Below, in pieces: positions 1 to 7,190 of a DNA stretch of 19,455 nt; positions within the stretch are counted from its first letter, which is position 1; each line of letters starts with the position of its first letter. Below the pieces are notes generated by a model that was not told the DNA's origin, made no database searches, and saw nothing but the letters and a program-made list of their open reading frames with translations. Location of the stretch: NCBI GenBank assembly GCA_044375275.1, contig JBILMZ010000038.1, forward strand, positions 1 to 19,455, written 5' to 3'. Position numbers and translations under genes: made by a program. This DNA comes from SZUA-430 sp044375275 (lineage in GTDB: Bacteria; Pseudomonadota; Alphaproteobacteria; Micropepsales; Micropepsaceae).

Positions 1-1
1 G

Positions 2-568
2 TATAACGAAATGCTGACGGCCCAGCTCGGGACAACGTCTTCGTTTACCGGTTCTGACTGGTTCGTGGATGCTCTCGGTGCCGAAGGCGCGGTAATCGTC
101 TCGGAAGTCGGCATGGTTCTCGTCCCTGGTGTGGAAGATACCTGGGTTGATAACCTTCCCGCAGCCCTGAAAGGCGTAACGGCCCAGTACCAGAACACGG
201 GTTGCCAGGGTACGGATCTGGCGCTCGCCGGTGCGCTCAGCCTGGACAAGAAGAAGAGTGGCATGTGCCGCCCGACCGACTTCTCCGCCGGTTTGGTCAT
301 GTTGTTCAGCCTCCAGTACAACAACTTTATGGACACCGGCTTTGCGGTTTCACCACGTTTGGTGTATAGCTACGACTTCGAGGGTACGACAGCGGCCCCG
401 TACAGCAACTACTTGGAAGATCGCCAGGCGATTAACCTTGGGGTTGACGGAACGTTGAACAACAACCTCAGGGTGGGTATGAGCTACAGCAACTTCTTCG
501 GTGGACACATCAACAACAAGTCGAGGGACCGCGATTTCACATCGATCTCGGCGAGCTACACGTTCTAA
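2..568 (+). CDS. DUF1302 family outer-membrane protein, C-terminal part (5' truncated)
   Basis: The reading frame is open from the window edge, so only the last ~188 residues of a family that usually runs to 500-650 aa are present. The visible part alternates polar and hydrophobic residues with many Tyr, Phe, Asn and Gly, like outer-membrane beta strands. It ends in SYTF, a C-terminal aromatic residue typical of substrates of the barrel-assembly machinery. Two cysteines (in NTGCQG and GMCRP) could form a disulfide. The family call rests on the look of the C-terminus and on the DUF1329 gene 52 nt downstream, since these two families are habitual neighbours. The role is unproven; a porin or channel for hydrophobic compounds is the usual suggestion. 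The ATG at 11 is internal, not a start. Confidence 0.75.
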   Translation, partial: YNEMLTAQLGTTSSFTGSDWFVDALGAEGAVIVSEVGMVLVPGVEDTWVDNLPAALKGVTAQYQNTGCQGTDLALAGALSLDKKKSGMCRPTDFSAGLVMLFSLQYNNFMDTGFAVSPRLVYSYDFEGTTAAPYSNYLEDRQAINLGVDGTLNNNLRVGMSYSNFFGGHINNKSRDRDFTSISASYTF

Positions 569-620
569 AAAGGCGGGGGCAATCCGCAACGGACCTTGAA
601 TTAGGTGGAGGAAACTTAAA

Positions 621-2006
621 GTGACTAAGACAAGACTTTTACTGACGGCCACTGCTCTGACGTTGTTCGCAACGTCAGGCGCCTGGGCCAAGGCCCCCGC
701 AAGCGAGGTTGCCAAAATGGGCAGCTCGCTGACGCCGCTGGGAAGCGAAATGGCAGGAACGCCCGACGGCGAAGTTCCGGCCTGGACGGGGGGTCTCAGC
801 TCCCCTCCGGCTGGCGTCAACTTCGACCCGAAGAAGATGAACCCGCCAAACCCGTTCTCAAGCGATCCGGTCAAGGCCACGATCACTGCGGCCAACATGG
901 CTCAGTTTGAAGACAAGCTGACCGATGGCCACAAGGCCATGCTGAAGAAGTATGGCTCGTACAAGATGAAGGTCTACCAGTCTCGCCGCACCTGCGCTCT
1001 GCCGCAGTTTGCGTACGATGCTGCGAAGTTCAACGCTGCCAACGCTGATCTGACGCCGGATGGCGATGGCATCAAGAACTTCAAGGTCGGCCTTCCGTTC
1101 CCGATCCTGGATAGCAACCCGACAAAGGCTGCGCAGCAGTTGATCATGAACAAGCGGTTCTCTTTCCGCGGGTTCAAGAACACACGCCAGTTCTCGGCGG
1201 CACCTGTTCAGTCCAACGGTTCGTACAACCTTCAGGTCGTGCAGGACGAAGCCATCTTCCGTTATGCCAATCCGACTGTGAAGAGCTCTGACGACCTCAA
1301 CAACATCGGCCTGCTGTACATCGCGAACACGATCTCGCCGCCGCGTCTTGCCGGTAACGTGATTCTTGTTCACGAGTCGATCAATGCCCAGGTTGAGCCC
1401 CGCAAGGCTTGGTCGTATAGCCCCGGTACGCGCCGCGTGCGTCGCGCTCCGGACATCGCGTACGACAATCCGGGCACCAACACGGACGGCATGTCGACGT
1501 CGGACTCGTTTGACGGGTTCAACGGCGCGCTTGACCGTTACGACTGGACCCTCAAGGGCAAGAGCGTGAAGCTGATTGCGTACAATTCGTACGATCTGCT
1601 GAACGTCAAGTACAAGAACCTCCTGAAGCCGCAGCATCTCGACCAGGAAGCAATTCGTTACGAGCCGCACCGCGTGTTCGTGGTTGAAGCCAAGCTGAAG
1701 GCGAGCGCCCGTCACGTCTACGCACGTCGCGTGATGTACATGGACGAAGATGCGAAGAACGTGTCCAACGCCGAAAACTATGACGGCCGCGGTCAGCTCT
1801 GGCGCTTCCAGGAAGTTCCTGTCGTGAACGCCTATCACGTTCCGCACTGCGGCACGGGCGCTCTCGAAGTCGTCTACGACCTTCTGTCGTCGCGCTATCT
1901 CGCGCTGTCCATGCGCGCTGAAGAGCCTCCGCAGAACTACTTCGCAGACGAACTTCAGGAAAGCCGTTACACGCCGGAGTCAATCCGCTCGCTCGGCGTC
2001 CGCTAG
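621..2006 (+). CDS. DUF1329 family secreted protein
   Basis: This 461-aa protein has a Sec signal peptide: Lys/Arg near the N-terminus, a hydrophobic stretch to about residue 18, and cleavage likely after A23 in GAWA-K. The mature N-terminus carries the family hallmark LTPLGSEMAGTPDGEVPAWTGG (residues ~37-58), and many aromatic and Asn residues follow. The start is GTG, chosen because a good ribosome-binding site (GGTGGAGGA) lies just upstream and the signal peptide begins there. It follows the DUF1302 gene by 52 nt and probably shares its transcript, which ends at the terminator at 2031-2068. DUF1329 proteins resemble LolB/LppX-like lipid-binding folds and are thought to act in the periplasm or outer membrane. 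The exact substrate is unknown. Confidence 0.85.
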   Translation: MTKTRLLLTATALTLFATSGAWAKAPASEVAKMGSSLTPLGSEMAGTPDGEVPAWTGGLSSPPAGVNFDPKKMNPPNPFSSDPVKATITAANMAQFEDKLTDGHKAMLKKYGSYKMKVYQSRRTCALPQFAYDAAKFNAANADLTPDGDGIKNFKVGLPFPILDSNPTKAAQQLIMNKRFSFRGFKNTRQFSAAPVQSNGSYNLQVVQDEAIFRYANPTVKSSDDLNNIGLLYIANTISPPRLAGNVILVHESINAQVEPRKAWSYSPGTRRVRRAPDIAYDNPGTNTDGMSTSDSFDGFNGALDRYDWTLKGKSVKLIAYNSYDLLNVKYKNLLKPQHLDQEAIRYEPHRVFVVEAKLKASARHVYARRVMYMDEDAKNVSNAENYDGRGQLWRFQEVPVVNAYHVPHCGTGALEVVYDLLSSRYLALSMRAEEPPQNYFADELQESRYTPESIRSLGVR

Positions 2007-2030
2007 TCGAACGACCGTCTGATCAGGGTG

Positions 2031-2068
2031 GGCCGGTCTCCGATATACTGGAGGCCGGCCTTTATTTT
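2031..2068 (+). terminator. Rho-independent terminator after DUF1329
   Basis: An 11-bp stem (2031-2041 with 2050-2060, one U-G wobble) closes an 8-nt loop and is followed by TTTATTTT. It lies only 20 nt before the next start codon (2089), so it may cause partial termination or stabilise the 3' end within an operon instead of fully separating the two genes. Confidence 0.85.
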
Positions 2069-2088
2069 CGCTCAGGGGAAATATCGCA

Positions 2089-3216
2089 ATGAAGTGGTCG
2101 AAGCTTGGCCCGTCTGCTGCTCTGTCTTTCGCGCTGGCGCTTTCCGTTGGCGTTGTGCCTGTCGCCTTGGCGCTCGTGCCTCCCAGGAACGGTGAGGCTG
2201 TAAAATCCAAACTCGCCGTCGAATCGCTGATGTTGGGTGTAACCCGCGCCGGCACGAGAATGGTGGCCGTGGGTGAGTTCGGAAACATCATTCTTTCCGA
2301 CGACAACGGCAAGACATGGCGCCAGGCCAACAAGGTCCCCACGACGATGACGCTGACAAGCGTTGTGTTCGTAAATGACAAGAAGGGGTGGGCAGTCGGC
2401 CATGATTCAATGATCATCACGACCGACGACAGTGGCGAAAACTGGGCTCGTCAATACGGTGGCCAAGCGCAGGATTCGGATGTCGCGTTGTTGTCGGTGT
2501 TCTTCAGGGACGAATCCAACGGCATGGCGGTTGGTGCCTTCAACAAGACGGTGGAAACCAAGGACGGTGGTAAGACTTGGACCAAGCGCGACACGCTGAT
2601 GCCGCCGCGGGAACCCTCGAAGGCTCCGTCGGTTGAAGACAGTGAGGTAACCGATGTCGCAACGGTTGCCGCTTCCGCCCAAAACGATCCGTTCGCCAGA
2701 ACCGGCGCGGACGAAAATCACTTGAACTCAATCTTTGCCGGCCCGGACGCGAACACGATCTACATCGCGGCCGAAGGCGGAGCGGCCTACAGGTCGGGTG
2801 ACGCAGGCCTTACCTGGAAGAAGATCTACACCGGTTACATCGGATCGTTCTGGGGTGGCTTCACGGCGAAGAACGGCCACGTTTACCTGACCGGCATGCG
2901 CGGCAACATCTGGCGCTCGACGGACCAGGGGAGCACGTTCCAGAAGCTCGACACCAAGGGTGCAGACCAGTCAATCGCAGCCGGAATTGAACTCAAGGAC
3001 GGCAGCATGGTCTTCGTCGGACTTGGCGGTCAGGTGCTGTACTCGGCCGATGGCTCCGATTTCACACTGACTTACCGTGGAGATCGCAAGGCTCTCAGTT
3101 CCATCATCGAAGACACCGACACGCTGTATGTGTTCGGCGAATTCGGTGTGAAGCCGCAGTCAATCAAGCCGCGCCCCGAGGAAACCGAAGTCGTGGCGCC
3201 CGCCGCGCCGAAATAG
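2089..3216 (+). CDS. Ycf48-like / BNR-repeat secreted beta-propeller protein
   Basis: This is a 375-aa protein with an N-terminal signal peptide (hydrophobic residues ~9-28, cleavage likely after A28 in VALA-L). Six Asp-box-like motifs of the S-x-D-x-G-x-T-W type can be read at residues ~70-77 (SDDNGKTW), 112-119, 157-164, 236-243, 277-284 and, degenerate, 319-325. This spacing fits a beta-propeller of the Ycf48 (photosystem II assembly factor-like) family. In non-photosynthetic proteobacteria such proteins occur beside DUF1302, DUF1329 and an RND/MMPL permease, and probably act as periplasmic accessory factors. There is no sign of photosynthesis here. A Pro/Glu/Ala-rich tail ends the protein. 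AGGGGAA upstream supports the ATG start. There is no room for a full promoter between the preceding terminator and this gene. Confidence 0.8.
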   Translation: MKWSKLGPSAALSFALALSVGVVPVALALVPPRNGEAVKSKLAVESLMLGVTRAGTRMVAVGEFGNIILSDDNGKTWRQANKVPTTMTLTSVVFVNDKKGWAVGHDSMIITTDDSGENWARQYGGQAQDSDVALLSVFFRDESNGMAVGAFNKTVETKDGGKTWTKRDTLMPPREPSKAPSVEDSEVTDVATVAASAQNDPFARTGADENHLNSIFAGPDANTIYIAAEGGAAYRSGDAGLTWKKIYTGYIGSFWGGFTAKNGHVYLTGMRGNIWRSTDQGSTFQKLDTKGADQSIAAGIELKDGSMVFVGLGGQVLYSADGSDFTLTYRGDRKALSSIIEDTDTLYVFGEFGVKPQSIKPRPEETEVVAPAAPK

Positions 3217-3251
3217 CCAGACTGGCCTCTCGGCCTAGCCTCTCTGCTTTG

Positions 3252-3286
3252 TGACGCCATCGTCCACTGACGGTGGCGTCATTTTT
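3252..3286 (+). terminator. Rho-independent terminator after Ycf48-like gene
   Basis: An 11-bp stem (3252-3262 with 3271-3281, one wobble pair) closes the 8-nt loop TCCACTGA and is followed by five T. It separates the Ycf48-like gene from the diiron gene pair. Confidence 0.88.
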
Positions 3287-3371
3287 CTTGCCACACTGGA
3301 TATTCCGCTTACTCTCACTACCTGAAAAGGACACGGGCAACAGCCGTTGTCAGGGAGAGGGAGTAGGAAAA

Positions 3372-4496
3372 ATGGCCGACTTGGGCAACATCACGAAGGA
3401 CCCGGCTTACAACGCCGTCGACCCGACAGACTTTCAGTCCATGATGGACGTGGACCGCTACAACGCCCGCTCCACGGCGTTCGACAAGATCATCTCCGCC
3501 ACGCACGATCACTTCTGGGATCCGCTCGATGTGAAGTACATCGACTTCAGCGAGAAGTTCGACCTCGAGAAGGATTATCTGGTCGATCCGTCGCTGATGA
3601 CCGAATTGCGCACGGCTGTCGGCGACAAGCTCGACGAGCGCGGAAAGATCAAGCTCACAAACCTGAACACGCTCTGGTCATTCTCTTCCATCTTGCATGG
3701 AGAGCAGGGGGCTTTGTCCCTGTCGGCCTCCCTGTGCCACATCCTGCGCGACCCGGGCGCCCAGGAATATGCAGCCAACCAGACGCGCGAAGAGGCCCGT
3801 CACGTTACCGGCTTCGCACGCTACATTCAGGCGCGCTGGGGCAAGCCCGCGCCGGTCGGTCCCGCACTTGGCGGCCTGCTGACGGAACTCGTGGGCAGCC
3901 CGCTCGTGTGGAAGAAGCTCGTCGGCATGCAGATGCTGGTGGAAGGCCTGGCCATGGGCGCCTTCGCGACCTTCTACCAGAAGGGGCGCGATCCCCTGAT
4001 GGTGAAGCTCTGCCAACTCGTCATGACGGACGAAGCCTTCCATCACAAGTTCGGCAAGATCTGGGCCGACCGCACCATTCCCTTCGTCTCGAAGGCCGAG
4101 CAGGAAAAGATCGAGGACTGGGCCTGGGACGTGTTCCAGATCCTGCTGTTCAACCTGGCCAGCCCCGACCAGAAGGGCTGGATCTACCGCGAACTCGGCC
4201 TCGATCCCGTTTGGGTCCAGCAGGCTTTCATGGAAGCGCTGACCGACGCGGAGATCAGGAAGGAGCTTCAGGAATCCACGAACATCTTCCGCGTGCTCAT
4301 CAAGACCTTGCTGAAAGCCGGAATCATCACGGACCGGACAAGGGGCAACTACGCGGCTTACATCGACATGGCCGAACTGCACGCCGAAGGTGATCGCATG
4401 GTCGGTGACGACATTGCCGAGGAAGGCATCAGGTACCTGATGAAACTCAACGGCGGAACCGTGCTCCGCACACCATCCAACGTAGCCGCAGAATAA
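3372..4496 (+). CDS. Ferritin-like diiron protein, paralogue 1
   Basis: This 374-aa helical protein carries a complete ferritin-superfamily diiron ligand set in two four-helix halves: E111 (HGEQ), E141-x-x-H144 (EEARH), E191 (LVEG) and E221-x-x-H224 (DEAFH). Known relatives with this layout are carboxylate-bridged diiron oxygenases, oxidases and ribonucleotide-reductase-like proteins. I cannot assign a substrate. The length exceeds that of ferritins or bacterioferritins (~160 aa), so iron storage is unlikely. It has no signal peptide and is presumably cytoplasmic. The start at 3372 is preferred over an in-frame ATG at 3273 because the latter falls inside the preceding terminator, a purine-rich GGGAGAGGGAGTAGG precedes 3372, and the paralogue's N-terminus (ANITKD) aligns here (GNITKD). 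The second copy follows after 18 nt, so the two are almost certainly co-transcribed and may form a heteromer. Confidence 0.82.
   Translation: MADLGNITKDPAYNAVDPTDFQSMMDVDRYNARSTAFDKIISATHDHFWDPLDVKYIDFSEKFDLEKDYLVDPSLMTELRTAVGDKLDERGKIKLTNLNTLWSFSSILHGEQGALSLSASLCHILRDPGAQEYAANQTREEARHVTGFARYIQARWGKPAPVGPALGGLLTELVGSPLVWKKLVGMQMLVEGLAMGAFATFYQKGRDPLMVKLCQLVMTDEAFHHKFGKIWADRTIPFVSKAEQEKIEDWAWDVFQILLFNLASPDQKGWIYRELGLDPVWVQQAFMEALTDAEIRKELQESTNIFRVLIKTLLKAGIITDRTRGNYAAYIDMAELHAEGDRMVGDDIAEEGIRYLMKLNGGTVLRTPSNVAAE
3756..3784 (+). repeat. 29-nt exact direct repeat shared with 4890-4918
   Basis: The bases coding for the residues just before the first ExxH diiron motif (GAQEYAANQT) are identical in both diiron genes. 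The identity extends through third codon positions, so it reflects recent duplication or gene conversion as well as protein conservation. Confidence 0.9.
4035..4075 (+). repeat. 41-nt exact direct repeat shared with 5169-5209
   Basis: This block codes for the second ExxH iron-ligand helix (AFHHKFGKIWADRT) and is base-for-base identical in the two diiron paralogues. It could support RecA-type recombination that deletes or fuses the pair, because both copies lie in the same frame. Confidence 0.92.
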
Positions 4497-4514
4497 GCCG
4501 AAGGAGAGTTCGCA

Positions 4515-5627
4515 ATGGCAAACATCACCAAAGACGCCGCCTATGATGCGGTAGCCCCGGACGACTTCGCGTCGATGATGGCCGTCGACCGCTACAATGC
4601 GCGTTCGACGGCATTCGACAAGATCATCACGGCGACCCATGACCATTTCTGGGATCCGCTCGACCCGAAATACATCGACTTCACGACTCCGTTTGACATG
4701 GTCAACGAGTACATGATGCCGCCATGGCTCAATCTCGACCTGCAGACCGAGATTGGCCAGAAGCTCGACGAGAAGCAGAAGATCAGGCTCGTGAACTCGT
4801 CCGTGCGTTGGGGCCTGTCTTCCATCCTGCACGGCGAGCAGGGGGCATTGTCGCTGTCAGCTTCGCTCTGCCACGTGCTGCGCGATCCCGGCGCCCAGGA
4901 ATATGCAGCCAACCAGACACGCGAGGAAGCCCGTCACGTCACGGGGTTCGCGATGTACATCAAGGCGCGCTGGGGCAAGCCTTTGCCTGTCGGGCCGGCA
5001 CTTGGAAGCCTGCTGACCGAAATGGTTCTGTCCCCTTACGTCTGGAAAAAGCTCGTTGGCATGCAGATGCTGGTCGAGGGTCTGGCGATGGGCGCGTTCG
5101 CAACGAACTACCAGTACACCAACGATCCGTTGCTGAAGCGTCTGAGCCAGCTCGTGATGACCGATGAGGCCTTCCATCACAAGTTCGGCAAGATCTGGGC
5201 CGACCGCACGATCCCCCACCTCGCGACTACCGAGCGTGACATGATCGAGGACTGGGCGGCACAGGTCTTCCAGGGCCTGCTGTTCAATCTCGGCAGCCCT
5301 GAGCAGAAGAAGCCGATCTACGCTGAGTTCGGCATCGAGTGGGAATGGGCCCAGGCGGCGTTCCGCGAGGCCTTCACGAACGCGCGCGTGCGCGAACGGC
5401 TGAAGGATCCGACCAGCATCTTCCGCGTCCTTATCAAGACGCTGCTCAACGCTGGCATCATCACGGATCGCACCAGGGGTGTGTACGCAGCCTTCGTCGA
5501 CATGGCCGAGCTTCACAAGGAAGGCGACCGCATGATCGGCGACGACATCGCCGAGGAAGGCATCAAGTACCTGATGCAGATCAACGGCGGCCAGGGCCGC
5601 TCACCCATCAGCGTCGCCGCCGAATAG
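4515..5627 (+). CDS. Ferritin-like diiron protein, paralogue 2
   Basis: This 370-aa protein aligns with the upstream protein over its full length, with strong identity in the core helices. The same ligand set is present: E108 (HGEQ), E138-x-x-H141 (EEARH), E188 (LVEG) and E218-x-x-H221 (DEAFH). The copies diverge most at residues ~58-100, ~200-210 and ~235-300, which could alter substrate pocket or partner surfaces while leaving the metal site intact. AAGGAGAG lies 6 nt before the ATG, a stronger ribosome-binding site than in copy 1. Both centres look catalytically competent, so neither copy looks like a dead scaffold. Family members are oxygenase- or oxidase-like; the substrate is unknown. 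A strong terminator follows 22 nt after the stop, closing a two-gene unit. Confidence 0.82.
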   Translation: MANITKDAAYDAVAPDDFASMMAVDRYNARSTAFDKIITATHDHFWDPLDPKYIDFTTPFDMVNEYMMPPWLNLDLQTEIGQKLDEKQKIRLVNSSVRWGLSSILHGEQGALSLSASLCHVLRDPGAQEYAANQTREEARHVTGFAMYIKARWGKPLPVGPALGSLLTEMVLSPYVWKKLVGMQMLVEGLAMGAFATNYQYTNDPLLKRLSQLVMTDEAFHHKFGKIWADRTIPHLATTERDMIEDWAAQVFQGLLFNLGSPEQKKPIYAEFGIEWEWAQAAFREAFTNARVRERLKDPTSIFRVLIKTLLNAGIITDRTRGVYAAFVDMAELHKEGDRMIGDDIAEEGIKYLMQINGGQGRSPISVAAE

Positions 5628-5649
5628 GCCGCGCGCTTCAGGATCATGT

Positions 5650-5681
5650 GGGGCGGTACGCAAGTGCCGCCCCTTTTCTTT
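5650..5681 (+). terminator. Rho-independent terminator after the diiron pair
   Basis: A 10-bp GC-rich stem (5650-5659 with 5664-5673, one wobble) is closed by a GCAA tetraloop of the GNRA class and followed by TTTTCTTT. Confidence 0.9.
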
Positions 5682-5687
5682 ATGCGC

Positions 5688-5717
5688 TTGACGCCGACAG
5701 GCCGCCTTCACCAACAT
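5688..5717 (+). promoter_or_regulatory. Candidate promoter for the crotonase-alkB-acd-dapB operon
   Basis: TTGACG at 5688-5693 (5/6 to the sigma-70 -35 box) is followed after 18 nt by CAACAT (3/6 to -10). It sits just after a strong terminator and ~40 nt before the first gene of the run, which is where a promoter is needed. The -10 match is weak. Confidence 0.35.
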
Positions 5718-5754
5718 GGCACCGGCGCAAGGCGAAAGTTGAAAGGCTGCTGAC

Positions 5755-6546
5755 ATGGACTACACCGGTTACGAGCGCATTCGGGTAAAGCGGGCAGAAC
5801 GGATCCTCACGCTGTCACTGTCGAACCCGGCAAAGATGAACGCCGTTGATGGCCGCATGCATCACGAGCTCGCCGACATCTTCTATGACGTCCAGAAAGA
5901 CGACACCGTCGACATCGTCGTGCTCGAAGGCGAGGGGAGTTCCTTCTCCGCCGGCGGCGACATCGAATGGATGCGGGATGCGGCGCAGGGGCGCATCCAG
6001 GGCCCCACGACGATCGAAGGCAAGCGGATCATCTTCGGTCTTCTGGATCTCGAAAAGCCGATCATCGCCAAGGTGCGCGGCCCAGCCATTGGCCTTGGCT
6101 GCACGCTGGCGCTGTTCTGCGACGTGATCTTTGCATCTGAGAATGCTCGATTTGCCGATCCCCATGTCAGGGTCGGCGTCGTCGCGGGTGACGGTGGCGC
6201 CGTGATCTGGCCCCAGCTCGTCGGCTATGCCCGCGCAAAGGAATATCTCATGACCGGCGATCCGATCCCGGGCAAGGAAGCGGAACGGATCGGCCTGATC
6301 AATCATGTTGTTCCGGACGCCGAGCTCGATGCGCGCGTCGACGCCTTCGCCAGAAAGCTGGCCGCAGGCGCGCCTCAGGCCATCAGGTACACCAAGGTGT
6401 CGGTAAACCTGCGCCTGAAGGAAATCGCGCACACGATCCTCGATGCATCAATGGCCTATGAAATGCTCACTTTTGCAACACAGGATCACCGCGAGGCCGT
6501 TTCCTCATTCCTCGAGAAGCGCAAGCCCGCCTTCACTGGCAAGTGA
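5755..6546 (+). CDS. Enoyl-CoA hydratase/isomerase (crotonase) family protein
   Basis: This is a 263-aa protein, the usual length for the crotonase fold. The first oxyanion-hole/CoA segment is FSAGGDIEWM (residues ~64-73) and the second is RGPAIGLGCTLALFCD (~108-123). The two catalytic glutamates of true enoyl-CoA hydratases (E144 in GGGCEL and E164 in QPE of rat mitochondrial hydratase) correspond here to T117 (GLGCTL) and H137 (DPHV), so classic hydration is doubtful. An Asp in AGDGG (D146) lies near the Asp that matters in dienoyl-CoA isomerase, allowing an isomerase or another crotonase reaction. It is the first gene of a tightly overlapping run with two ACAD-fold genes, so an acyl-CoA substrate is likely. 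Its TGA overlaps the GTG start of alkB. The exact reaction is unassigned. Confidence 0.85.
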   Translation: MDYTGYERIRVKRAERILTLSLSNPAKMNAVDGRMHHELADIFYDVQKDDTVDIVVLEGEGSSFSAGGDIEWMRDAAQGRIQGPTTIEGKRIIFGLLDLEKPIIAKVRGPAIGLGCTLALFCDVIFASENARFADPHVRVGVVAGDGGAVIWPQLVGYARAKEYLMTGDPIPGKEAERIGLINHVVPDAELDARVDAFARKLAAGAPQAIRYTKVSVNLRLKEIAHTILDASMAYEMLTFATQDHREAVSSFLEKRKPAFTGK

Positions 6547-7190
6547 CTTTGCTTTTCGCCAGTCTGGAAGAGAGCTTGCCCGACGGAATGGCGCTCTTCC
6601 GCAATGCGGTCCCGCATGAAGCACAGGCACGCATCCTCGACGCGATCCAGTCTGTCATGCGCGAAGCACCGGTCTTCCGTCCGCTCATGCCGACCGGGAC
6701 ACGGATGGTCAACAGCCTGACAAACTGCGGGACGTGGGGATGGTTCTCGGATCGCAGGGGCTACCGCTACGAACGCCTGCACCCGGACACCGGCAAGCCC
6801 TGGCCAGTCATTCCGGAAACGCTGCTTGAATTGGCTGTGGGCGCCGCAGCCCGGGCAGGCTACGCCTTTGCGCCGGACGCATGCCTCGTCAATGTCTATG
6901 ACGCGAACGGAAAGCTGGGATCCCATCGCGACAGTGACGAAGTGGATTTCTCGCAGCCTATTGTTTCGCTGTCCCTCGGTAACCATGCAGACTTCTTCTT
7001 CGGCGGTCTCGACCGCGGCGGACGCACGACAACGCTGACGCTGGAATCCGGCGACATTCTGGTTTTCGGAGGCGCCAGCCGCTTGCGCTATCACGGGGTT
7101 CGTCGCATACGGAAAGGAACGTCGGCGATCACCCATCCGGTGCTGCCAACCGACGGCCGGATCAATCTCACCTTGCGACGGGCAAAATGA
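6543..7190 (+). CDS. alkB: Alpha-ketoglutarate-dependent dioxygenase AlkB
   Basis: This 215-aa Fe(II)/2-oxoglutarate dioxygenase removes alkyl groups from 1-methyladenine, 3-methylcytosine and similar lesions in DNA or RNA. The iron triad is H128-x-D130 (SHRDSD) and H184 (RYHGV). The 2-oxoglutarate-binding arginines are R206 and R212 (RINLTLRR). The nucleotide-lid segment TNCGTWGW...GYRY and the KPWPVIP motif match E. coli AlkB closely, as does the spacing (131/133/187/204/210 in E. coli), so this looks like genuine AlkB and not a distant homologue. The start is GTG, overlapping the upstream TGA by 4 nt; its ATGA end overlaps the next gene. There is no Ada-type regulator nearby, so induction by alkylation is not evident. 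Confidence 0.9.
   Translation: MTLLFASLEESLPDGMALFRNAVPHEAQARILDAIQSVMREAPVFRPLMPTGTRMVNSLTNCGTWGWFSDRRGYRYERLHPDTGKPWPVIPETLLELAVGAAARAGYAFAPDACLVNVYDANGKLGSHRDSDEVDFSQPIVSLSLGNHADFFFGGLDRGGRTTTLTLESGDILVFGGASRLRYHGVRRIRKGTSAITHPVLPTDGRINLTLRRAK

Noticed and set aside
858..1847. Long minus-strand open frame opposite DUF1329
   Set aside because: It shows composition-driven Val/Arg-rich translation with no domain features, opposite a clear gene.
2089..3216. Photosynthesis role suggested by Ycf48 similarity
   Set aside because: No photosystem genes are present. The BNR/Ycf48 family is common in non-photosynthetic proteobacteria beside DUF1302/DUF1329.
3288..3315. Possible promoter TTGCCA-16-TACTCT before the diiron pair
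   Set aside because: Spacer and -10 box are both poor. A promoter must exist near here because a terminator precedes the pair, but this match is too weak to call.
3273..3371. Upstream in-frame extension of diiron paralogue 1 from ATG 3273
   Set aside because: It begins inside the terminator hairpin, has no match in the paralogue, and a better ribosome-binding site precedes 3372.
3678..4832. Long minus-strand open frame across the diiron genes
   Set aside because: It is antisense to two well-supported genes with family motifs. High GC content produces such frames, and the translation resembles nothing I know.
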